In this document: in pieces, positions 34,301 through 45,369 of the stretch | How the letters are laid out: each line of letters starts with the position of its first letter | How positions within the stretch are numbered: the first letter of the stretch is position 1 | Assembly: GCA_022410635.1 (NCBI GenBank) | Contig: JAJVDF010000231.1 | Coordinates: 251,614-315,613 of the forward strand | From: Tretioscincus oriximinensis | Lineage: Eukaryota > Chordata > Lepidosauria > Squamata > Gymnophthalmidae | Direction: 5' to 3' | DNA: 64,000 bases | Translations under genes and position numbers: made by a program | The notes under the pieces: generated by a model | What the model saw: the letters and a program-made list of their open reading frames with translations, nothing else | Databases searched by the model: none | What the model was told of the DNA's origin: nothing

Positions 34301-34490
34301 AGCAAAGGAGCTAGCAGCACTTTGAGACTAACTTAAGAAAAGTGGTTGGCATAAGCTTTCGTAGACAGGTCTACTTCTTCAGACCTGTCTACGAAAGCTT
34401 ATGCCAACCACTTTTCTTAAGTTAGTCTCAAAGTGCTGCTAGCTCCTTTGCTGGACTTTCTGCTAGACTAACACGGCTATTTCTCTGAAA
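34301..34490 (-). mobile_element. Dispersed repeat with a perfect 72-bp fold-back and 12-15 bp TSD
   Basis: 34301-34372 and 34381-34452 are exact reverse complements over 72 bases, with the 8-bp loop ACTTCTTC. The right arm continues into TGGACTTTCTGCTAGACTAAC and ends CTCTGAAA. The insertion is flanked by ATAATAATTAAC at 34289-34300 and 34491-34502 (15 bp if AGC is counted). The family is the repeat with GCATAAGCTTTCGTAGAC, also seen at 19648, 22467, 29294, 42695 and 63953. Confidence 0.93.
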
Positions 34491-35584
34491 ATAATAATTA
34501 ACAGCTATAATATACTTACTAAGCATTTATTTGAATTGGAAAACCAACCTATGTTCCTCTACCATTTAGGAAGACCAACTTCTGTTCCTTTATGACAAAA
34601 TTCATGGTACGTTTTAACAGGCAGAAGATACAACAGTCTTTGGTATCACCTTCAATGGAGAATTGTCCAACTCAAGAGATACAAATCAGAAGACAATTTT
34701 CCTTGAACAAACTTTTGCGCTTATTGCTGCACATGGTTAATTTCGGCGAGGAACAGGTAGCTAACCTGGTGCTTTAATGTTGTATAATTTCTATCAGCTA
34801 AACCAACACAGCAAAAAGAGGAATGTTGGGACATGGAGAAATGCGCTGGTCTGTTTTTTACAGCTGTTCATAGATATCATTTTTTAAAACTGCTCCAAGA
34901 ATATGGAGAGGTACTACAAGACTGACAAACTAGCAATGCAATCCTTATGGATGAAAAATAATTTCAATCTAGGACTAGGAAGCTTTCAATTCAACAAGTT
35001 TCCAAAATGAAAGAAAAAAACCTTCATTAAATTCTCACACTGTGTAAGTTCTTGGGAATATAGTAACACCACCAAAAAATTGAAAACAAAAAGTCTAGAG
35101 AGATTACACAGGGGCTGCAAAATTCTACCATATGAAGGGACTTGTAGTACACAGAGCTTCAAAGATTACTGTATTATAATCTTTCTAAGGATCTCAGGTA
35201 TACTATCCTTTCAATTTGGTTATGATTCTTGATTTTTTAAAATATCAAATAATGCAGCACATAAAGTAACCTAACAGTGGCCTTACTGTTTTTAATTCTG
35301 AACAGTACATTAAAATTCAGTGAAACAGCTGGAAAATCTTCTCCTTTAGTTTCTGTTGAAAAGAACCATCTCTTTAATGTGCTGGATTTCTTGCCTTGTT
35401 CTATTCCCAGACAAGCCTTTAACTACATAATTATAGTTTCTATATTACAGACTTCCATACTTTTAACTATGAAGCTGTCATCCACAATTCATTGCATGAG
35501 TGTAAAAAGCAAACCCTGATCACATATAAACACATCTAAACCAGACCAGATTTCAGAACTGTTTTGAAACACAAAAAGTATGAA

Positions 35585-35960
35585 ATGAAATGAACTTTGT
35601 AGCCTATCAAAAAGAAGGACTTCATGATAGCTGTTTACAAATATCGGAAGGGCTGTCACACAGCAGAGGGGTCAACTTAGTTCTCATTGGCACAAGGAAG
35701 GACTAGAAACAATGGGATGAAACTGCAAGGAAGAAGATGTAGATTAGATATCAGAAAAAAACTTTGTGACAGTAAGGGTGATAAATAAGTGGAATAGCTT
35801 GCCACAGGCGGTGGTGAGTTCTCCTTCACTGGAAGTCTTCAAAGAGAGGCTGGACAGTCATCTGTCTGGGATGGTTTAGAGAATCCTGTATTGAGCAGGA
35901 GGTTGAACCTAATGACCATGGAGGTCCCTTCCAACTTTATGATTCTATTGTTCCATGGTG
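35585..35960 (+). mobile_element. CR1-type LINE 3' end, plus copy
   Basis: ACTTCATGATAGCTGTTTAC, AACAATGGGATGAAACTGC, GTGGAATAGCTTGCCACAG, GGTCCCTTCCAACTTTATG, GATTCTATTG. The end carries the ATTCTATG-like tail. It is antisense to TAF2. Confidence 0.85.
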
Positions 35961-36384
35961 ACTATCACAGAGCAAAGAAGCTGCACAAGGGTAAGATTTC
36001 CTCTAACAAATTTCACACAGGTTCAAGGAAATACTTTAAGGAAACCTTTCTTGAAAAGCTGATGGGTTCCATACAGTATAGTATAGTATAGTATGGAAGC
36101 AACTTCCCTCTAAGGGAACACAGCTGGTAAGAATGAAGTATACTTTGTTTGCTGGCAGCTGTCCTGTAAGTTTGCCTTGGGCTACATCTTTTGACCAGCT
36201 GCTTCCTTAATCTCCCTCCTGTTTGTTCTCTGCCTGATGTTTGGCTTGCTTTCATTGGAGTGAACAAACAGCCAAGGAGATGAGGAATTGGCTGGGAAAA
36301 GACATAGAACTGAAGGCAAGCTAGTAAGACAAGCTGTCAGCTCAAAGAATAAATCTCTTTTTTTAATCAGCTCTACATAATCTG

Positions 36385-36865
36385 CATTTTAAAGGGAACA
36401 AGGAGAACATATGAGGAGCCCTGCTGAATGAGGCCAGAGCCACTCTAGTCTAGCATTCTGTCTTGGATAGGGGCCCATCTTGCACCTGGGCAATCTTAAG
36501 TAATAGAAGGCAAAATCTCTCTGCAAATGGTACTTCAGGAGTCCTGCCTGTTGCTCCATCCTTGAGGCAGTATGAAGAGATCCATCTTAGTACCTGTTTA
36601 TATCCTTGGTGTCCATGAACCTGTCTAATCCTCTCTTAAAAGCCATCCAGGCTGCTAGCTACCACCACCTCTTCTGGAAGTAAATTCCAGAGGCTGATAA
36701 CCCTCTGGATGAAAAAATAATTTCCTTTGTTTGTCGTCACTCTTCTTCCCATCAGTTTAAAGGAATGCTTCTTGGTCCCAATGTTGTGCGATAGAGAAAA
36801 TAACTTAAATTCTGCCACTGTATGAAACAGAATGCTGGACTAGGTGGGCTCTTCTTATGTTCTGT
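36385..36865 (-). mobile_element. CR1 LINE 3' end, older copy
   Basis: The CR1 3' UTR is readable from GAACATATGAGGAGCCCTGC to CTTCTTCCCATCAGTTTAAAG and the end of ORF2. On the minus strand it encodes KLFSLSHNIGTKKHSFKL, RRVTTNKGNYFF, RVISLWNLLPEEVV, the very C-terminal ORF2 motifs. The 36830-36865 end reads like another LINE 3' tail in plus orientation (GGACTAGGTGGGCTCTTCTTATG). Confidence 0.82.
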
Positions 36866-37294
36866 ATCCCTTGGGGTGATTAGCTCCTGGCTCCCCTTGT
36901 AGCCAGGCAGGTGAATTGAAAGGGAAACTTTTCTTTTAAATTCACCCAAGGTTGCAAAGTGGGGATTTTACTCACCATTATGGATTTTTTCTGTACAATT
37001 TCAACAGAAAAGAAGCAGCTGTTGGTGCCTAAAAGCCTCTGCTCTTGCCTGCAGCAGGGCAGGGAAAAATCTCAGCAGTTAATGCAATCGATGAAGGGGG
37101 GGGCTATTTCTTCTGCTGAAAGATTAAGCTTTTTTTTTAAAAAAAAACTGGCTTTTGTCTGAAAAAGCATGGGGGGGCTCCTCTCATTTTTATCTGCCCT
37201 GAGACCTTCGAATACAGGGCACAATAGATGTGGCTGTTTTAACATTATCCTTGTTAAGAGCCCTGGTGTTTCAACAGTGACACCATTTTCAAAG

Positions 37295-37562
37295 CCCTGG
37301 CCTCAGCTCTAGCCAAATCAGCTATTTGAAAGAAATTGTGATTAGATAAATGGAGACCATCACAGCGTGATGAGGAAGATAGAATATAAGCCTTTGGGTG
37401 AAAAATAAAGCTTGTGGGTTGCTTTGAAGCACTTTGGGTGAGAAAAGTGGGGTATAAAAACCTGGTTCTTCTTCATATGTTAATTTGGGGTTTTATTGTT
37501 AACCGCCCCGAGACCTTCAGGTATAGGGAGGTATAGAAATGTAAATAAATAAATAATAAACA
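37295..37562 (+). mobile_element. Second SINE family followed by an L2-like 3' end
   Basis: 37295-37475 carries CTCAGCTCTAGCCAAATCAGC and GGGGTATAAAAACCTGGTTC. 37490-37562 is an L2-like 3' end: ACCGCCCCGAGACCTTCAGG, then TATAGAAATGTAAATAAATAAA. Both are plus strand. Confidence 0.72.
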
Positions 37563-38635
37563 AATTTGTACCCACATGCATGCTGGCTACAAGAACACTA
37601 CAATTAAAGATCCATTTGCCTAGAAGGGTTTGTCACCCCAAAACCTTATCACAGGTCACTTTGACAGCAGCTTCCACACACACACCCTTTTTTTTTTAAC
37701 ACTACTCTCTCCAACGTAAGGTCGCTTTTAGATTATGGGCCTTAGGGTTCTATTTTTCTTCTTCTTTGAATAGTAACACTTTAATGGCTTACTAAAACTC
37801 CCTGTGATTAATGTCTTGTTCCAAAAATGTCCCTCGTATTGTTCTGAGGAGAATTCACTCGCTGTGTACGCCCTGCTGCCTTCAAGGGTGTTTTGCTCTC
37901 CTAATGGCTCTCTTTACAGTAACTGACTGAAACCCTCATAGAGGGTGAGGTCTGGGAGTTTGCTTTTTGAAGTGATTACTAAGATTTCTTGGAACAGAAC
38001 CTGCATTATGTTAGCCTATTCAACTTGGCATTTTCCTCTAGTTTTGGACACTCAGAAGCCAACATAATTATTAGCCTCACTGTAGAACAGATGTTTAGAA
38101 TCAAAAGAGGATAGCTGTCCCAGTGGAGAAAGCCAAGGGCTTCCCATATACCTACAAATGGAAATTGTTACCCACACCACCAACAAAGAAGTAACAACCA
38201 ATTTTTAAGATTTACCGCCATTACTACCTCTAATTTTAGTGCTCGGCCTGTTGTACTTCCCCCAAGCATCTAACTAGCCTTCCTGCTTTACTATAACTTC
38301 AAGGAAAAGAGTTTTTTTTCATACAGATTACGAAGCAATAAATCAATCCTCAACACAGTGTGGCTTGAGGGGTTATAATACACCAGGGACAAGGTGTGTG
38401 GCTTAAGGAACGTAGATCAATGTGAAGTTCCTGCTTTCCTGGCACCAGGGTGGTGGTAAAGCCACATACAAAGAATTCAACCTTAACCACATATTAGTCT
38501 CTTTTTTTTAAGTTGCATATTTCCCTTCATTTATCAGTCTAGTCATACTTCAGTTATGTGCGTTGGCATATGGCACATTATTTTCCTCCCTTCTTGTCAT
38601 TTCTTCTTACAATTATTACACCAACCATTTACATT

Positions 38636-38765
38636 TATTTACTATTGTTTATTTATACTTATACCCCGCCCCATAGCCAAAGGTCTCAGGGAGGCTAACA
38701 GTAAAAACAATAGTACAAAATTAGCTCTTTAAAACAACAGCAAAGCAGTATCTGAAGATAGGCCA
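38636..38765 (-). mobile_element. SINE/L2-like 3' tail fragment
   Basis: TTTATTTACTATTGTTTATTT, ACCCCGCCCCATAGCCAAAGG, TCTCAGGGAGGCTAACAGTA. It lies immediately before the split L2-like LINE at 38775. Confidence 0.7.
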
Positions 38766-38774
38766 CATAGTACA

Positions 38775-39660
38775 ACTTATTTAATAATTTATATCCCATC
38801 CTTTATTAAAAGATCACAGAGGTCAAAATAATAAACATGACTTTGGCCCTGGCTATCGAAAGGAGTCCCTTCTCCCAAAGAGACCCGCCTGTGCACTAAG
38901 ATTCCAAGGAGAAGGCCTTCTGGTAGTTCTTCCGCTTGCAGATATGCAGGGGTAGGAGAACATAGGAGGGCCTCGTCTGTGGTGGCTCCCACACCCTAAA
39001 ACAGCCTCCCTCTAGAGCAGGAGAGGGAAAAGCTTTTTCTGTGAAGGGCCATTTTGATATTTGTAAAATAATGCATGGGTCATACCCGCTCCCCATGCCC
39101 TCACCCAGATCCCATGCAGACGAACCCCGCCCTGTCCTCCTGTAAAAAGCACAGAAGATGCCTCTGCTCGTCCTTCCACAAGGAATGGTCTTGCCCATGC
39201 CTTCCTCTTTCACCAAACGTTGTTGCATGCACCACCATCACACCACCTTCTCTCCCTCTGGCTTTCTGCTTGCCGGACAGGCAGGCTCTGACCCTCGGGG
39301 CCTCTCAGATCTCTGGCTCATCATGTGCCCTTTTTCTTTTTAAAAAGGCAGGCGAGAGGGGGGAGGGACCAGGAAGATCTGTGGGCCATTCCTAGCCCAT
39401 GGGTTGGGCTTTCCCCATCCCTGCTCTAGAAGCCTGCCAGGCACCTACACTGTGCAGTTTTCAGTGCCTGGTAAAAAGGCATTTCTTTTAAATCCTAAAT
39501 TTCCCTCTGCACTTGTCCTTCTAGGGAGGGCTCTCTTAAATGTTTTATTAATGTGTTTTTTTGTGTTGCTTTTAATTTTCTGTTACGAGCCCTGCGACCT
39601 TTGGTGAAAGCCGGGATATAAGCTCCTAAAAATAAATAAAATAAATAAATATTAGGAAGC
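38775..39660 (+). mobile_element. L2-like LINE C-terminus and 3' end split by a hAT element
   Basis: Left part (38775-39017) encodes a block like GRASSVVAPTL-NSLPL. Right part (39424-39650) resumes with EACQAPTLCSFQCLVKRHFF-like codons and ends GAGCCCTGCGACCTTTGGTG, GGATATAAGCTCC, (AAATA)n. The reading continues across the hAT insertion once it and one target copy are set aside. The orientation is antisense to TAF2. Confidence 0.75.
39018..39423. mobile_element. Non-autonomous hAT element, 406 bp
   Basis: The ends are CAGGAGAGGGAAAAGC and GCTTTCCCCATCCCTG, imperfect terminal inverted repeats. It is flanked by CTCTAGAG (39010-39017) and CTCTAGAA (39424-39431), an 8-bp duplication with one change; the target resembles the nTCTAGAn preference of hAT transposases. 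The interior shows no transposase. Confidence 0.85.
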
Positions 39661-39854
39661 ATATAATGAGAGAATCTGCTAAATCTCCAGAGGGAGGCTG
39701 CTCAAAAGCCTTGGGGTTACCCCACACAAAAGGGCATTTTTCATGTTCCTGGGCCTTGCATTTTGAGAGACAAGGGTTTTTAAAAAAGTTCTCTAGCAAA
39801 TCTAAAGTACACAATTTATGTTGAAGGCACAAAATGAGCAAAATAGTCTAAGGC

Positions 39855-40400
39855 AGGTTCCGGTGGATCTAGGATTTAACCCTCTTAATGGATCATACAA
39901 TTGGAAGGGTTCTTCCAAAGTCATCAGGTACAACCCCCTGTTCAATGCAGGATTCACTAAACCATCCCAGATAGCTATCCAGCCTCTGAAGAATTCCAGT
40001 GGAGAACTTGCCACATCCTGTGGCAACCTGTTCCTCTAGTTTATCACCCTTACAGTCAGAAAGTTTTTTTTCTGATATCTTATCTAAATCTAATCCCTTG
40101 CAGTTTCATCCCATTGTTTATAGTCCTTCCATGTGCCAATGAAAACAAAATAGATCCCTCTGCTCTGTGCCAGCCCTTCAGATAATTGTAGACAGCTATT
40201 AGGTGTCCTCCAGTTTCTCTTTTGCAGACTAAACATCCCTAGATACTTTAACCATTCCTCACAGGACATGGTTTCCGAACCACTCACTATCTGTGCAACT
40301 CTCCCTGAACCAGTTCCAGTTTATCAATGTCCTTTTTAAATTGGGGTGCCCAGAACTGAACACAATTCTGGGATGACACTGGTCCAATTAATATTTCATG
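39855..40400 (-). mobile_element. CR1-type LINE 3' end, long copy
   Basis: GGATCATACAATTGGAAGGG, CTGTTCAATGCAGGATTCAC, CAATTGTAGACAGCTATTAGG, ATTGGGGTGCCCAGAACTG. It has the same subfamily end as 25926-26015, extended about 450 bp upstream into ORF2. It lies in the last TAF2 intron in sense orientation. Confidence 0.82.
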
Positions 40401-42694
40401 GGCAACTATGAAGATATATGGGAAAAGACAAACCAGAATTAGTTACCCTAAATTCTTGAGCAAATCCTTTTATTTATTTAATTTTTATTTTATAAGCCAC
40501 CCTTCACTAAAGGTTCCAGCAAGGGTTCCAGAAATTAAAAACAAAGAAACTGGAGCAGGATGTAAATAAATGAAGACATGTAATTTTTATAAGAGAAGAT
40601 GAAATCCTCCTGCTGACAGTTGAGAGGGGACTAAATGGAGCCAGTCACTTGACAGGGCAGATAAATGGCCCCTTTTCTCTCTTTTGTTAGTATTACATTA
40701 GTAAATATATTAAGTAAATTTGAAAGGTTTTATGCTCATGTGTATTTAACGATATACAAAATTCCCAAACATTTTGTACTGTAGCCTGAGGGCTAGAGTT
40801 CAAATCAAGATGAGAATAAAGTCTGGTCCTTTGGTTTCTTTGATCCTTTCAAATTAGACGGTGGAAAACCCTCTACTGTTTTTAAAGCTTTAATGACAAA
40901 TAAAAATCTGTTTTTCATATTGGAAGTCAGGTTCTGAATGAGATCAGAGCCTTTAAAAAGGTTTCCAAAATTACTGCCCTCTGGGTGGAGTTGTAATTAT
41001 TGTGTTAGTAGCAAATGGAGCACAAGGCATTAATTTTTGCCTCTTAAAGAATTGAATTTCATTCCTAAAGAAAAATAAATGTTTTTATTACATTAAAAAG
41101 AAAACAAAAAGTATTAGAGAAATAGAATGGGAAAAAATAATGTACTAAATTTGGCTGTTTGCCTTGAACTATTCTACTTCCATTTCAATGAAGAGATGAC
41201 AGATGGAAAGCCAAAAGAACTTGCAAGTGAATTAACAAAACCCCACACAAAATCTCAGACTTTTAAGAGTCACAGTAAATGTTCTGTACATAAATCTTTT
41301 ATGTGTTCAAATTATCATCACAATCACTCTGCAATGTTATAATCTCTTACTATATTAAATGAAGACTTCTGACAAACCCACCCCAAGGCCTTTTATGCAC
41401 TTAGTATGCTCAAAATGCATTAGAAAATCCAGATTTGCTTAATTCAGATTAGCTGTAGCAGCACATATCTGCATTAAGCAGAATGGGCAGCATTAGAATT
41501 GAGACAATACATATTACAATCCAGATTTAGTGCATGCTTCTTGCAGCCACAGTCCCCTCAGATCTGGTCTACATGTGGATTTTGCTTTTGTTTAATCCAG
41601 ACCAAATGGCACTGGTACAGATATAGTGGTTCCCACTATTTTAGATTATTTATTTATTTGTTTAATATTTTATCCTGCCCTATATCGGAAGATATCATGG
41701 CAGGATTAGAAGGCTCTTAGTATGGATTTGATCCAGATTACACTTGTTCCATGCAGATGATACTGAGTACTAAGTTATTTAAATCGGATTATTAAGTATG
41801 TGCATAAATGCTTAAATAAATCTTAATGGAGCAATTCAAATGAAGCAAATAATATTTTGTGGGTTTTATTTTCTAAGAGCTTCCCTGAAACAAGCACCTG
41901 CATTTTTCTACAACCAAAGCAAAACAGAACGAACTATTCTCAAATTCAGTGTATTCAAAAATCTTTCTGGAACAAAAAGTCTGTTGTATTTTTAAAAGAA
42001 GAGTCAAAGCATAAAAAAATGTTTATTTGTAAAACAATGGCTCTGCCATGCTCGATGTCTACAGTGCTCCAGGTTTTGTCTATCTCAGCCAACTGGACTA
42101 AATTACAAATTAATATTGTGCTCAGTGGTATTGCAATATATTTAGCACACAATATTTGGGTTCATGCGGCTGTGACACAATAATCCCTTAAGTAACATTT
42201 ATTAACTTTCTAGCATATGTCTCCAGGATCATAACTTTATATCCCCAACTAGGATATGTAAGAACAGAACAAAATACATATTACAACAATGTAAGAAACA
42301 GAAATCTGATTAGGGAAAATGTTGCATTCCTGCTTCGTGATTTGATATTAGAAGGTGCTACGTTTGTAGGGTATCATTCCTATAGATGTGCCTACTAGGC
42401 ACCTGATAGAAAATCCAGTTATCTTGAGTAGTGACATTGCACCTTTCATGTAGCCACTAAAGTGCTGAATCTAGCAGTGGAGAATCAGGCTTTCCTCCCC
42501 ATCAAACACATGGGTAATCTTGGGCCACAAATTGATTTTCAACCCAATCTATTTCTAGGTAAGCATGTTTTCACTCAGAAGGGACAATCAGGTGAAGGTT
42601 CTGCCTTCTGCAGCTTGAGAAACCCCAAAGCAATCAATAGGCCATTGAGTTAGATAGAATGCTGCATTGGAGTAGACATCCTTTTTAATCTTAG

Positions 42695-42820
42695 ATTTCA
42701 AAGAAATAGCCATATTAGTCTTTGTTCAGAAAGTCCAGCAAGAGGGGCTTGTAGCACTTTGGAGACCAACAATTGGAAGATAAGCGGCATGAGCTTTCAT
42801 AGACAAGTCATAGACAAGAT
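42695..42820 (+). mobile_element. Dispersed repeat, non-fold-back copy
   Basis: TTTCAAAGAAATAGCCATATTAGTC, AAGTCCAGCAAGAGGGGC, GTAGCACTTTGGAGACCAAC, GCATGAGCTTTCATAGAC. Same family as the fold-back copies but single-armed. Confidence 0.8.
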
Positions 42821-43009
42821 ATACAAAGACCCCCTTGCTGAACATTTTAATCTTAAATCTTGTCCTTGCTCAGTCATCAGCAAGAAGCTCCTGGTCCATT
42901 CAGATACATCTTCTGGTCACAAGAATATGGACAGATCTATTAGACTAAGGATAGATCTAGGACTGCAGAAGGGTTTATATTGTAAATCTAGTCAACTCCA
43001 TTTAACTTA

Positions 43010-43251
43010 CCGTATATTTTGGTATATAGGATGCATTTTATTTCCCCCCAAAAGTGGAGTGAACATGTGTGTGTGTCTTGTGGTCTGAATGTAGCAAAAT
43101 TTCCCCCCAAATATAGAAAATGTTCACACAGCTGGCAGTAACAACAGCTCAAATGTGGAAAAAAAATCAGACTATTTTTTCGCCTTATTTTCTCCTCTAG
43201 AATCTAGATGCATCTTACGGTCCGGTGCACGTTATAGTCCAAAATCTATGG
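43010..43251. mobile_element. TA-target MITE, 242 bp (CCGTATATTTTGG ends)
   Basis: CCGTATATTTTGGTATATAGG at the left and CCAAAATCTATGG at the right, with TA on both sides (43008-43009, 43252-43253). Subterminal GATGCATTTT and AGATGCATC are also inverted. The interior includes CTTACGGTCCGGTGCACG. It lies in the last TAF2 intron. Confidence 0.75.
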
Positions 43252-44250
43252 TACTTACAACACTGATCATAAGCCAATGGACACAAAAATTATGTTAATT
43301 GTGGTATTTTATGGTTTTGACATCCACCATCAAAATGGAGAAAGGAAATATGATGGCACTGCAGACCCCCTTCACCTGTCCTATCCTGAAGTTCCCCATA
43401 CACTTTTTTCTTTTTTATTATGACTCTTTAGAATGTACACCTGAGGACAGGAACTTTTTAATGATATGTATTTGCAAGCCCTTCTGACAGTATTTCCAGT
43501 TTATAAATAAATGAAATATATAAATAACCAAGGGTGTAAGATATTCTCAATCATCAAACTCTTCATCAACAACTGAGATTCATAGCAATTTCAAACAATC
43601 ACCCAGATACTAGATATTCCATTGTGCTGTTTTCATTACTCTCCTCTCAGTATGATTAATAAATCAGTAAAAAAGACTCAAAATTAGAAGAAACCATGCC
43701 AGTTGAAGGAACTCTATTAAGATTTCTGAGAAGAAATGGACAAACTATTCCTACAAAATAATACAATCAGCTTTTTTCAAGCACACAGTAGAGGATAGGA
43801 CTGTGTTAGAAAGTTGGCTTGAGAACAGGAAAAACACTACTCATAGCTGGAAACCTATCAAATCTAAGAAGCCATAACCATCCCAGAGGCCACTTTTGGG
43901 TCTTCGTATTTCATTTGCAGCTCTTTCCTTGTTTCTCAAGAAAATTAGGAAACTTAATTGAGACAACACTGATTTTCAGGACTCCTTTTTCAACCAAGAA
44001 CCACAGATCANGAAATATACAGTACTATCTTGCAACATCATAGTCTTGGTGAAGAACTGATTTCTCTCACAATTTTTGCTAATGTATATGCCCCATCATT
44101 TCCTGCTACTGGCTATGCTGTCTGAATGTGATGTTTGTTATAATTTAGCAGTATCTAGAGGTTTACATATAACCACCTTGGCAATAAAAGGTATATAAAT
44201 AAAGGGTCTTTAAACCCATGGATTAAAAGGTCTGTATTAGTTTTACTAAC

Positions 44251-44356
44251 CTGGAGTAGATGGTCTTTCCAACATGTTCAAATGATGGTAGATAAAAGCT
44301 TGACTGTCATGAACAGTATCCATATCAATCTCTTCTTCCTCCTGTGAGTTTGAGAA
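44251..44356 (-). CDS. TAF2: TAF2 internal coding exon (tail, acidic segment)
   Basis: The exon is 106 bp with a TTGTTATAG acceptor and a GTTAGT donor. It starts in phase 0 and ends after the first base of a Gly codon. It encodes FSNSQEEEEIDMDTVHDSQA then FIYHHLNMLERPSTP, the conserved acidic and helical island within the TAF2 tail. The 3' end of a 3.2-kb sense-oriented CR1 LINE (44443 upward) lies only about 86 bp upstream of the acceptor, so the branch-point region sits in the short stretch between them. In human TAF2, as I recall, RPSTPG is followed by about 40 residues starting LSKYRP that I could not find here. Confidence 0.96.
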
Positions 44357-44820
44357 CTATAACAATCAGAAAAACAAACAAAACTAAGAACTTTAGAGAC
44401 ACCTAGTAAATCTGCTTAAATATGTATTTTTTTCTTATTGCAAGAACATAAGAACATAAGAAGAGCCATACTGGATCAGGCCACAGCCCATCATGTCCAG
44501 CATTCTGTGTCACACAGAGGCCCACCAGATGCACCTGGGCAGTCCGAACAGAGGAAAGCAAAATATGCACCTGTTCATGACTCCCTGCAAATGGTATTTC
44601 AGGAGTCCTGCCTGTTGGTCCATCCCAGAGGCAACATCCAGACATCCATCCTAGTATCCATTTATACCTTTGGTGTCCATAAACCTGTCTAGTCCTGTCT
44701 TGAAACTATCCAAGCTGTTAGCTACCACTACCTCTTCAGGAAGTAAATTCCACAGGCCGATGACCCTCTGGGTGAAAAAATACTTTTCTTTGTCTGTTCT
44801 CACTTTTCTACCCAACAGTT

Positions 44821-45369
44821 TTAGGGAGTGCCCTCTGGTCCTTGTGTTGTGTTCACCCTGTGGATCCCATGCATGATTTTGTACACTTCAATCAGATCAC
44901 CCCTCAAACGTCTCCTTTCAAGGCTGAAGAGGCCCAAACGTTGCAGCCTTGCTTCGTAAGGGAGGTGCTTCAGACCCTTGATCATTTTTGTTGCCCTCTT
45001 CTGCACCTTCTCCAGTTCCAAAATATCTCTCTTGAGATGTGGTGACCAGAATTGAACACAGTATTCCAAATGTGGCATCACCACAGATTTATAAAGAGGC
45101 AAAACAACATTTGCTGACTTGTTTTTGATTCCTTTCCTAATTATCCCCAACATGGAATTTGCCTTTTTTGCTGCTGTTGCACACTGGGTTGACAGTTTCA
45201 TTGAATTGTCCACTAACACCCCAAGATCCTTTTCTTGCTCAGTCACAGAAAGCTTGGTTCCCATCAGGTGGTAGGAGTATTTTGGGTTCTTGGCCCCAAT
45301 ATGCATGACCTTGCACTTGCTTAAGTTGAAGTGCATTTGCCACTTTGATGCCCACTCACCCAATTTCAA
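44821..45369 (-). pseudogene. CR1 ORF2 C-terminal fragment
   Basis: The fragment begins near LGEWASKWQMHFNLSKCKV and continues through VLPLYKSVVMPHLEYCVQF and RRRLRGDLIEVYKIMHG, the usual C-terminal segment of CR1 ORF2. Compared with the copy at 9161-9770 it has lost about two dozen bases near 44850, changing the end to NTTQGPEGTP. Confidence 0.88.

Larger units (their letters stand above)
32097..44250 (-). other. TAF2 last intron, about 12.2 kb
   Basis: The intron runs from GTTAGT at its 5' end (44250 side) to CTGTTTCAG at 32097. It is phase 1. It contains the fold-back insertion at 34301-34490, the nested hAT at 39018-39423, CR1, SINE and L2-like fragments listed separately, and long AT-rich stretches without recognisable content, notably 33160-34280, 34510-35580, 37570-38630 and 40400-42690. 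I searched it for the roughly 40-residue segment that human TAF2 has at this junction and did not find it. Confidence 0.85.

Noticed and set aside
38218..38275. A possible missing TAF2 exon: the minus strand reads AAGTACAACAGGCCGAGC, similar to KY-RPS
   Set aside because: The reading meets a stop within about 15 codons, lacks a suitable acceptor and donor in phase 1, and does not continue with similarity to the human segment.
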